The notes under the pieces are model-generated. The model saw nothing but the letters and a program-made list of their open reading frames with translations. It did not search any database and was not told the DNA's origin. Made by a program: the position numbers and the translations under genes. A DNA stretch of 54,655 nt from Actinomycetes bacterium (GTDB taxonomy: Bacteria > Actinomycetota > Actinomycetes > S36-B12): the NCBI GenBank assembly GCA_024641635.1, contig JAHECS010000016.1:2392-57046 (forward strand), given 5' to 3'. Position 1 is the first letter of the stretch, and each line of letters starts with the position of its first letter. Positions 9,248-19,046 of the stretch are shown here, piece by piece.

Positions 9248-9742
9248 TCAGGTCGCCCAGGACTCCACGGTGGCCCAGGGCAGCAGCACACGCCGACCTC
9301 GGACATCCACCTCGACGTGATCGGCACCGACGAAGGCGAGCGGCCCCACCCACCACACGCCGGCGCCGTCGAGGGCGTGCACGACGTCGCCGGCCGCCCA
9401 GGCCTCCCGAAGCCAGGAGCCGATGCCCGGGGGTTCGGGCTCGCCCTCTGCTCGCATGCCAGGCACGGAGCCCACCACTGTGACGATGGCCGGCACCGGC
9501 ACGACGACTCTGAGGCCGCCGGGACGATCGATCACAAGATGTCCCGCGACCCGCTCCGGGGCGATTCGTCCGTCGAACGAGATGCCGCAGCGAAGAAGGA
9601 TGCGAGCGTCTCCCACCCGGTCCTCGAGCCGGCTTCGGGACGCTTCGACCGTGTAGAGGTCGTGCGCCTCGGCGCGCACCTCCGCGTCAAGGTCGGACTG
9701 GACGGCGGCGGCCGCCTCGAGCCAGAGAGGGTCGTCCATCAT
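9248..9742 (-). CDS. conserved actinobacterial protein of unknown function
   Basis: A cytosolic-looking protein of 164 residues, not recognised as a named family. It begins MMDDPLWLEAAAAVQSDLDA. The helical N-terminal half contains an acidic stretch. The beta-rich second half has repeated short strands such as LVIDRPGG, RVVVPVPAIVTVVG and HVEVDVRGRRVLLPWATV. The frame is open upstream to a TTG at 9775, but the double ATG at 9742/9739 is the more natural start. No signal peptide, membrane helix, cysteine cluster or catalytic motif is seen. It sits downstream of nothing on its strand that is clearly cotranscribed and is convergent with the HTH gene. Confidence 0.65.
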   Translation of the reverse strand: MMDDPLWLEAAAAVQSDLDAEVRAEAHDLYTVEASRSRLEDRVGDARILLRCGISFDGRIAPERVAGHLVIDRPGGLRVVVPVPAIVTVVGSVPGMRAEGEPEPPGIGSWLREAWAAGDVVHALDGAGVWWVGPLAFVGADHVEVDVRGRRVLLPWATVESWAT

Positions 9743-9816
9743 GGCCGCGTGATGCCCGCGCTCGTCCGTCGCCAAACCGGCGAACGCCGATCAGGCCCTC
9801 GCGGAGCCCCCTCGCG

Positions 9817-10695
9817 TCAGTAGGCCGTGGGAATGAGATAGCCGCTCAGGTCGATCGGCGGCGTCTTCGACGTGGTGGTCCGCCGAGGCAACCGGACCTC
9901 GGCCTCGGTGGAGGGCGTGTATGGCACCTGGCCGAGGAGGTGCGTGATCACATTCAGCCGACCGCGCTTCTTGTCGTCCGTGACGGCGATGTGCCATGGC
10001 GCCCAACCCGTGTGCGAGGCCTCCAGCATCGCGTCGCGCGCCGCTGTGTACTCGTTCCACTTCGAGTAGGACTTCAGGTCCATCTCGGTGAGCTTCCACG
10101 TCTTGCGCGGATCGTGGATGCGACTCCTGAGTCGGCGGCTCTGCTCCTCGGGACTCACCTCGAGCCAGTACTTGATGAGGACGATGCCCGATTCGACCAT
10201 CGCCTTCTCGACGGCCGGCACCTGATCGAGGAACCGCTCCGTCTGCTCCGGAGTGCAGAATCCCATGACCCGCTCGACGCCGGCCCGGTTGTACCAGGAG
10301 CGGTCGAAGATGACGACCTCGCCGGCGGCCGGAAAGTGCTCGATGTAGCGCTGGATGTACATCTGCGACTTCTCGCGCTCCGACGGCGCCGGAAGCGCCA
10401 CGACCCGGAACACACGGGGGCTGACCCGCTCGGTGATCGCCTTGATCGTCCCGCCCTTGCCGGCGGTGTCTCGGCCCTCGAAGACCACAAGGACCTTCGC
10501 ACCAGTCGCCTTCACCCAGTCCTGGAGGGCGACGAGCTCGCCGTGAAGTGGCTTGAGGAGCTCTTCGTACTCCTTGTCCTTCATGCGGGGGCGTGGCTCG
10601 TCGGGAGATGGCGTCGGCTTGACGTCCGCAGCGGCGGCGTCCTTCCCGGCCGACCCCTTGGAACCCTTCGACCCTCGGTCCTTCTTCTTGGCCAT
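9817..10695 (-). CDS. ppk2: polyphosphate kinase 2 (PPK2)
   Basis: Transfers phosphate between polyphosphate and nucleoside diphosphates. The protein has 292 residues: a lysine/alanine-rich N-terminal tail of about 35 residues, then a single PPK2 domain. The Walker A loop is FEGRDTAGKGG, the Walker B segment is VVIFDRSWYNRAGVERVMGF, and the lid region holds YWLEVSPEEQSRRLRSR. The single-domain length and the order of motifs fit class I PPK2, the group to which M. tuberculosis Rv3232c belongs. The ATG lies two bases after the stop of the P-type ATPase gene, so the two are very probably cotranscribed and PPK2 may help supply ATP (inference). Confidence 0.95.
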   Translation of the reverse strand: MAKKKDRGSKGSKGSAGKDAAAADVKPTPSPDEPRPRMKDKEYEELLKPLHGELVALQDWVKATGAKVLVVFEGRDTAGKGGTIKAITERVSPRVFRVVALPAPSEREKSQMYIQRYIEHFPAAGEVVIFDRSWYNRAGVERVMGFCTPEQTERFLDQVPAVEKAMVESGIVLIKYWLEVSPEEQSRRLRSRIHDPRKTWKLTEMDLKSYSKWNEYTAARDAMLEASHTGWAPWHIAVTDDKKRGRLNVITHLLGQVPYTPSTEAEVRLPRRTTTSKTPPIDLSGYLIPTAY

Positions 10696-10697
10696 GA

Positions 10698-13484
10698 CTA
10701 TCCCTTCGCCGGCAGGTGAGCGGCCGAGCCATGCGCCCGCGCCGGCTCGACCGCACGACGGACATCGGACGTTTCAGGGGCGGACTGGCGGCGCCGCCGG
10801 GTCCACTTGTCGATCTCGGGCACCGCCGCGGTGAGCACGGCCAGGGCGAGGACGAGCAGCCACTGCGCACCGGTGAGCGGCAGTGTCATGAGCCTGTTCT
10901 GCATGAACGGGAGCTCCGTCGACAGGACGACGATGACGGCCGGCACGGTCAGGATCGCCAAGGCGCGCAGCACGGGCGCCCGGAGGCCGCTCGCCGGATC
11001 GCGCCTCAGCACGAGGCCCCCGAGGATCGCCCCGAAGGCGATCGCGGCGAAGGCCATGGTCATCGATGCCGTGGGCATGTCGGTGCTGGGCTCGTCGGGT
11101 CCCCAGACCAGCAGTCCGAAGGCGGCAAGGAAGCGGACGCCCCCGTACAGCACCCAGCGCAGCACGGCGGGGGTGTTCGTGATGGGCACCTTCGGGTCCC
11201 GCGGGGGCCGCGACATGATGTCGGGCGCCCCGGGATCGTTGGCCACGACGACGACGGGGAAGATCACGATGAACAACCCGACGAAGAGCACCATCAGCGG
11301 CGTCAGCGCGACGCCCTCGTTGATGTTGAACACCGTGGCGGCGACGAAGAGCAGCACCAGGGACAGCAGCTGCGACATCTGCACGCGCACGAACGACACG
11401 ATCTTGTCGTAGGTGATGCGCCCGAGCTCCACCGCATGCACGAGGGTGCCGAAGTTGTCGTCGGTCAGGATCATCCGGGCGGCCTGCTTCGTCACCTCGC
11501 TGCCGGTGCCCATGGCGACCCCGATGTCGGCCTGCTTCAGCGCGGCAGCGTCGTTCACCGCGTCGCCCGTCATGGCGACGATCAACCCGGTCTCCTGCAT
11601 GACCCGCGCCAGGCGGAGCTTGTCGTCCGGGGACACGCGCCCGAAGACGTGCAGGTCGGGCATCCGCGCCTTGAGCTCGTCGTCGGTCAGCTGCTGCAGC
11701 TCCGACCCGCTGATCGCGCCCGGCCCGAGACCGAGCTCCTCACCGATCGCGGCCGCCGTGACGGCGTGGTCCCCGGTGATCATCCGGACGTCGATGCCGG
11801 CCCGGAGGGCGGTCTGCACCGCGCCCTTCGACGACGGACGCAGCGGGTCGATGATGCCCACCATCCCCGCGAAGGTGAGATCGCGGACGAACGACATCGG
11901 GTCGGCCTGCATCGCCTGGAAGTCGCCCTCGTCGAGCAGCCGAGCCGCGAAGGCCAGCACGCGCAGGCCCTTCTCGCCCATCCGCTCGTTGGCTGCCTCG
12001 ACATCGGCCCGAACGTCGTCCATCGGAACGTTGGTGCCCAGCGGCGCGCCCGCGTGGGAGCAGCGGGCGAGGACGACGTCGGGTCCGCCCTTGACGAGCG
12101 CGAAAAGTCGCTCGGCCCCGTCGAGCTGCACCCGGTGGAACGTCGCCATGAACTTGTAGTCCGAGTCGAAGGGCACCTCGGCGAGCCTCGGGTAGGCGCG
12201 GCGGGTCTCCTCCGCGTCGACGCCCAGCTTCGCCGCCAGCACGACGAGCGCCGCCTCCGTCGGGTCTCCGACCACCTCGCCCGAATCGCTCACCGTCGCG
12301 TCGCTGTCCAGCACGAGGCCGTAGGCCAGTCGCGTGAAGTCGGGCACCTCGACGCCGGCGACCGACAGGATCCTGCCGGTCTTCCGGTAGCCCTCGCCCT
12401 CGACCGTGAACCAGCTGTGATGGGCGTAGATGGTCGAGACCATCATCTCGTTCATCGTGAGCGTGCCGGTCTTGTCGGTGTTGATCGCACTCGTCGCGCC
12501 GAGGGTCTCGACATCCGAGAGGTTCTTGACCACGGCCTTCGCATCGGCCAGCTTGCGGGCCCCCTGCGAGAGCAGGGCGGACACGAAGGCCGGCATGCCG
12601 GTCGGAATCGCGGAGATGGCCATCGCGACTCCGAGCAGCAGGACCTCGGACAGCCCGAGGCCGCGGAAGAGCCCCACGACGACGATGACCGCGACAGCCG
12701 ACCACGCCACGATCCCGATGACCTTGGTCAGCTTGTCCAGCTCCTGCTGGAGCGGTGAGCGGCTACGGGTGACCGAGGACAGCATGTTCGCTATCTGCCC
12801 CATCTGGGTCTGCATGCCCGTCGCGGTCACGACGAGGGTTCCCGTCCCCCGGGTGACCGAGGTGTTCTGGAACAGCATGTTCGAGCGATCGCCGAGCTGC
12901 ACGTCGTCCCGGTCGATCGCGGCGGTGTCCTTGCCCACGGGTGCACTCTCGCCCGTGAGTGCCGCCTCCTGGGTCTCGAGCGTCGCGGACCGGACGAGTC
13001 GACCATCAGCCGCGACGATGTCGCCCGCCTCCACCTGCAGGATGTCGCCGGGCACGACGTCCTCGGCGTTGACCAGCGAGAGCTGCCCGCCCCGGACGAC
13101 ACGGCACTGCGGCACCTGGAGCTTGGACAGCGCGTCGACACTGGCGCGGGCCGTCAGCTCCTGCCGGGTTCCGAGGGTCAGGTTGAGCACCACCAGAAGC
13201 GCCACCACGGTGCCCGTGGAGGCCTCCCCGATGACGAAGCTGACGATCGCGACGGCTACCAGCATGAGGTTCATCGGGTCGCGGAGCTGCCCGAGGGCGA
13301 CCGCGAGCATCGAGGGGGGCTTCTCGCCGGTGATGTGGTTCGCGCCGTACGTGGCCAGCCGGGTCGTCGCCTCGGACACGCTCAGTCCGTCGTCGACCGA
13401 GGTGCCGAGGGCCGCGATCACCTCATCGGCCGACAGGGCGTAGGGCGGGCGTTCCTCGGTCGTGGGGGGGCTTGTCGTGCTCAT
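10698..13484 (-). CDS. P-type ATPase of type II layout with non-canonical transport site
   Basis: An ATP-driven membrane pump of 928 residues. The cytoplasmic machinery is complete: TGES (177-180) in the actuator, phosphorylation site DKTGT (Asp337), and TGDAVNDAAALK in the hinge, where most relatives have TGDGVNDAPALK. The membrane part has the type II layout and the DIMSRPPRDPK motif after M6. However, the M4 motif PEGLP reads PTGMP (294-298). Alignment to SERCA also puts Leu at both M5 ligand positions and Gly and Val at the M6 positions. The usual Ca2+ ligands are therefore all absent and the substrate is unknown. The ATG at 13484 sits seven bases after a possible -10 box (CAGACT). It is followed by ppk2. 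Confidence 0.9.
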   Translation of the reverse strand: MSTTSPPTTEERPPYALSADEVIAALGTSVDDGLSVSEATTRLATYGANHITGEKPPSMLAVALGQLRDPMNLMLVAVAIVSFVIGEASTGTVVALLVVLNLTLGTRQELTARASVDALSKLQVPQCRVVRGGQLSLVNAEDVVPGDILQVEAGDIVAADGRLVRSATLETQEAALTGESAPVGKDTAAIDRDDVQLGDRSNMLFQNTSVTRGTGTLVVTATGMQTQMGQIANMLSSVTRSRSPLQQELDKLTKVIGIVAWSAVAVIVVVGLFRGLGLSEVLLLGVAMAISAIPTGMPAFVSALLSQGARKLADAKAVVKNLSDVETLGATSAINTDKTGTLTMNEMMVSTIYAHHSWFTVEGEGYRKTGRILSVAGVEVPDFTRLAYGLVLDSDATVSDSGEVVGDPTEAALVVLAAKLGVDAEETRRAYPRLAEVPFDSDYKFMATFHRVQLDGAERLFALVKGGPDVVLARCSHAGAPLGTNVPMDDVRADVEAANERMGEKGLRVLAFAARLLDEGDFQAMQADPMSFVRDLTFAGMVGIIDPLRPSSKGAVQTALRAGIDVRMITGDHAVTAAAIGEELGLGPGAISGSELQQLTDDELKARMPDLHVFGRVSPDDKLRLARVMQETGLIVAMTGDAVNDAAALKQADIGVAMGTGSEVTKQAARMILTDDNFGTLVHAVELGRITYDKIVSFVRVQMSQLLSLVLLFVAATVFNINEGVALTPLMVLFVGLFIVIFPVVVVANDPGAPDIMSRPPRDPKVPITNTPAVLRWVLYGGVRFLAAFGLLVWGPDEPSTDMPTASMTMAFAAIAFGAILGGLVLRRDPASGLRAPVLRALAILTVPAVIVVLSTELPFMQNRLMTLPLTGAQWLLVLALAVLTAAVPEIDKWTRRRRQSAPETSDVRRAVEPARAHGSAAHLPAKG

Positions 13485-13748
13485 GATGCACAGTCTGGCC
13501 CGCGGGGTCCGCCATGTCCGGTCAGTCGGCTGGTCAGGACCGCGGCATGCCCGGTCAGGTGCGTTTGCGCTCGTCGGAGCCCGGGCACACTCCCCGTCGC
13601 ACGGGGTTGTCCACCGGCACTGGCAGCCCCTTGACCCAGCAGCGCTCGATGTCATACAAACGCAAACACAGGTAAACGCACGTATTCAACACACAATCCT
13701 GGCACCGCGAACCCCCGACGCGGCATCCACTGACCGTGAGGAAGTGCC

Positions 13749-14324
13749 GTGAGCACCACCATCCCCAATGACCTGCCGGACTCGGGCGCCGACGACGACG
13801 CGGTCCCGATCGATCGCAACCGGGCGGCCGCCGCGTCATCCCGTCTTCGGCTGCTCCCCCGAGAGGGGCGAGGGCAGCTGAGCCTGCCCTACGAGTACGA
13901 CGTCGCACCCGGCGTGCCGGCCCTGCCACCGGCCCAGCCCGGCCTCCACATCGTGGCCCGCGAGGAGTCCGACGAGAACGACGGGCTGCTCGACCCCTAC
14001 ATCTGGGTGCCACGTCTGGCCCGAGGCATCGCCGAAGTCGCCGTCGGCGCGCGACCGCCCGGGCAGCTCACCCGGCACGTGGCGCGCGACGAGCTCGCCC
14101 GGCTGGCCCGTCGGGGCCAGCAGGTGGCCCGGCACCCGTCCTCGCGAATGCAGCGCGGGGTGACCCGCCTGCGGGCCGTGCGTGGCGTCCGCGTGTGCCA
14201 CGTGGCCCCGGGAATCCTCGAGGCCTCCGCCGTCCTCATCGGCGGCGAGCGCGCTCACGCCATCGCGATGCGCCTGGAGGCGGTCAACGGACGCTGGCTG
14301 GCGACCGTCGTCCAGCTCGGCTGA
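13749..14324 (+). CDS. Rv3235-like protein (DUF6459)
   Basis: A protein of 191 residues resembling M. tuberculosis Rv3235, which also lies just upstream of secA1 and matches this position. The first 80 residues are low-complexity and acidic. The conserved part begins near residue 88 (VPRLARGIAEVAVGARPPGQLTRHV) and ends with a strand-rich tail (VCHVAPGILEASAVLIGGERAHAIAMRLE... WLATVV). No membrane segment or catalytic motif is seen. The GTG start has GAGGAAG as ribosome site. Function is unknown; conserved position beside secA in many actinobacteria hints at a link to secretion or cell growth (inference). Confidence 0.82.
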   Translation: MSTTIPNDLPDSGADDDAVPIDRNRAAAASSRLRLLPREGRGQLSLPYEYDVAPGVPALPPAQPGLHIVAREESDENDGLLDPYIWVPRLARGIAEVAVGARPPGQLTRHVARDELARLARRGQQVARHPSSRMQRGVTRLRAVRGVRVCHVAPGILEASAVLIGGERAHAIAMRLEAVNGRWLATVVQLG

Positions 14325-14328
14325 CCCG

Positions 14329-14386
14329 CGAGAGGCACGCCGTGGTCGTGAAACCGGTCGGTTTCACGACCACGGCGTGCCTCTCG
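14329..14386. terminator. 58-nt perfect palindrome, probable bidirectional terminator
   Basis: The arms 14329-14356 and 14359-14386 are perfectly complementary over 28 bases and are separated by only GT. The left arm begins CGAGAGGCACGCCGTGG. The palindrome starts five bases after the stop of the Rv3235-like gene and lies 75 bases beyond the convergent secA stop. There is no T-run on either side, as is usual for the hairpin-only terminators proposed in high-G+C actinobacteria. Terminator function is inferred from position and stem strength. Confidence 0.7.
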
Positions 14387-14461
14387 GCGGGTGGGGTCCG
14401 CGGGTGCGGTCCGCGGGTGGCGTCGGCGGGTGGCGTCGGCGGGTGGCGTCGGCGGGTGGGG

Positions 14462-14464
<3 letters not shown>
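14387..14464. repeat. six tandem copies of a 13-bp unit
   Basis: The unit GCGGGTGGCGTCG is repeated six times without gaps. Copies 3-5 (14413-14451) are identical. Copies 1, 2 and 6 differ at one to three positions: GCGGGTGGGGTCC, GCGGGTGCGGTCC and GCGGGTGGGGTCA. The last copy contains the stop codon of secA (14462-14464, complement), so the array forms the start of the secA 3' untranslated region and abuts the palindrome. A 13-base unit would shift frame, and copy-number change here would leave SecA almost intact. Confidence 0.9.
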
Positions 14465-17275
<2,811 letters not shown>

Positions 17276-17358
17276 AGCGATGCGACCTTTCCATCGGGAT
17301 GCGTCCCGGCGCGCCCGGAGGGCACGCACGCACGAGCGGCCCGGCGGCCGCGCCCACC

Positions 17359-17387
17359 ATCGTAGATGGCGTACCTGAACCTGGCAC
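17359..17387 (-). promoter_or_regulatory. candidate secA promoter
   Basis: On the minus strand, GTGCCA (17382-17387) and TACGAT (17359-17364) are separated by 17 bases. The -10 fits the TAnnnT pattern and the -35 matches four of six consensus positions. Transcription would begin near 17352, about 77 bases before the secA GTG. The assignment is by pattern only. Confidence 0.45.
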
Positions 17388-17411
17388 CGGGGCAGTGCGA
17401 GACTGGCCCCT

Positions 17412-18209
17412 GTGCCCCAGACGACGCCGGCCCCGCCTCCCGTCCTGAGTGACGGGGTCGTGGCACTGCGGGCACCCCGCGACTCCGACGCCGAGGACAT
17501 CACCGTCGCCTGCCAGGACCCGCAGACCACCGAATGGACGACCGTCCCCACGCCCTACGCCCGCGCCGACGCCGACGCGTGGCTGGCCACCCGGGCGACG
17601 GTGTCGGACTGGTGGGCGAGCCCCGCCTGGGCGATCACCGTCCTCCCCGAGGATCGCTGGTGCGGCAGCATCGACCTGCGCCCGGACGAGCAGGGTGGCG
17701 CCGAGATCGGCTATCTGATCGCCCCGTGGGCGCGCGGGCAGGGCCATGCCGCGCGGGCCCTGCGCCTCGCCTGCGCCTGGGCCTTCTCCGCCCTCGGGAT
17801 GGAGGTGGTCACGTGGTACGCCTACGTCGGCAACCAGGCCTCGCTGCAGGCGGCCCGACGGGTCGGCTTCCAGGTGCCCGACCACTCCTTCCGCGCGTTC
17901 GGCGCCCAGCGAGGTCGCCGCCGTGACTCCTGGGTCGGCACCCTCACGCCGGACGACCTCGCCGCGGCGGCCAAGGGCGGCGACGTGCGACCGGTCTACC
18001 TCGGTCCGCAGCTGACCCGACGCGAGCTCGACGTGCTCCGGCTGATCACGCGGGGCGAGCCGAACCGGGCGATCGCCGTCGACCTGGGCATCAGCGAGAA
18101 CACGGTCAAGAACCACGTCAGGAGCATCCTCGACAAGCTCCAGGCCCGGTCGAGGTCCGAGGCCGTGGTGATCGGGCTGCGCCAGGGCATCACCTCCCTG
18201 CCGGTGTGA
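17412..18209 (+). CDS. GNAT acetyltransferase fused to a LuxR-type DNA-binding domain
   Basis: A protein of 265 residues with two domains. Residues 12-180 are a RimJ/RimL-like GNAT acetyltransferase: acetyl-CoA motif A is around [11 protein letters not shown] (107-117), with [19 protein letters not shown] (135-153) as motif B. Residues 200-262 are a LuxR/GerE helix-turn-helix: [20 protein letters not shown] then [19 protein letters not shown]. The parts read through in one frame with a short linker ([13 protein letters not shown]), so the fusion is genuine. It could be a regulator that senses acetyl-CoA or a peptide amine, or an acetyltransferase that acts at DNA; neither is shown. The gene is divergent from secA and precedes comF on the same strand. 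Confidence 0.85.
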   Translation: MPQTTPAPPPVLSDGVVALRAPRDSDAEDITVACQDPQTTEWTTVPTPYARADADAWLATRATVSDWWASPAWAITVLPEDRWCGSIDLRPDEQGGAEIGYLIAPWARGQGHAARALRLACAWAFSALGMEVVTWYAYVGNQASLQAARRVGFQVPDHSFRAFGAQRGRRRDSWVGTLTPDDLAAAAKGGDVRPVYLGPQLTRRELDVLRLITRGEPNRAIAVDLGISENTVKNHVRSILDKLQARSRSEAVVIGLRQGITSLPV

Positions 18210-18323
18210 CCGGCGGGGCCGGGTCCACAGGGACGCCCTCGAACCACCCCGGCATGGCGACATGCGTCCACAGCCTCACCCCGTCCACCCCGGTGAATCG
18301 CGCCCCACCAGCAGGCTCGGCCC

Positions 18324-19046
18324 ATGCTGCTCCCGGCCGCGATCGAGGACCTGCTCGACCTGGTGCTGGGCCGATCCTGTCTGGCCTGTGACGACCCAGG
18401 CAGGGTGCTCTGCGCCTCCTGTCTCGAAGCCAGGCGCGGCCAGGTGTTCGACGTCAACCTGCGTGACGTCGGGCCGCGGGCCACAGCGGCCCTGCGGTAC
18501 GACGATGGCGGTCAGCTGCTCGTCGTGGCGTACAAGGAGCACGGCACGCTCAGCCTGGCCCCGATGCTCGGAACGCTGCTCTCGGACGCCGTGCAGAGCC
18601 ACCTGCTGACGGCGGCGGACTCCCGGTGCATCCTCGTCCCCGTGCCGTCTCATCGACGCTCACGACGGGGCTTCGACGCCCTCGGCGGAGTCGCCTCGGC
18701 GGCACGCCACTCGCTCCGGACGGCCGGGTACGACGTCGGGATCAGTGCCGCGCTGCGCGCGACGCGCACCTACCGCCCGCTCAAGGAGCTGCCGCGCACC
18801 GAGCGCGCACTGGCCGTGTCGGGCTCGTTCACGGCTCGACCGCCGGACGTGCAGGGCCTCCTCGACGCCCCGGGGCCTGTCATCGTGGTCGACGACGTGC
18901 TGACGACGGGGGCCACGGTCGCCGAGGCCGTGCGCGCGCTGTCGGCCGCCGGGGTGCGTATCGCCGGGATCGCTGCCGTGACGGCCGCTAGCCGGGATAG
19001 GTGGGTGCCGAGCCCCGCACCCGCTCCGACCACAGACCTGAGCTGA
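18324..19046 (+). CDS. comF: ComF family phosphoribosyltransferase-like protein
   Basis: A protein of 240 residues. The N-terminus has a zinc-ribbon pair of cysteines (Cys19/22 and Cys30/33). The C-terminal half is a type I phosphoribosyltransferase fold with [14 protein letters not shown] and the PRPP loop [17 protein letters not shown] near residue 185. ComF proteins of transformable bacteria aid DNA uptake; the role in actinobacteria is not settled. Its last 20 codons overlap the end of lpqB on the other strand by 59 bases. In M. tuberculosis the ComF gene (Rv3242c) faces the same way as lpqB, so this copy is inverted. The gap to the GNAT gene is 114 bases. Confidence 0.88.
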   Translation: MLLPAAIEDLLDLVLGRSCLACDDPGRVLCASCLEARRGQVFDVNLRDVGPRATAALRYDDGGQLLVVAYKEHGTLSLAPMLGTLLSDAVQSHLLTAADSRCILVPVPSHRRSRRGFDALGGVASAARHSLRTAGYDVGISAALRATRTYRPLKELPRTERALAVSGSFTARPPDVQGLLDAPGPVIVVDDVLTTGATVAEAVRALSAAGVRIAGIAAVTAASRDRWVPSPAPAPTTDLS

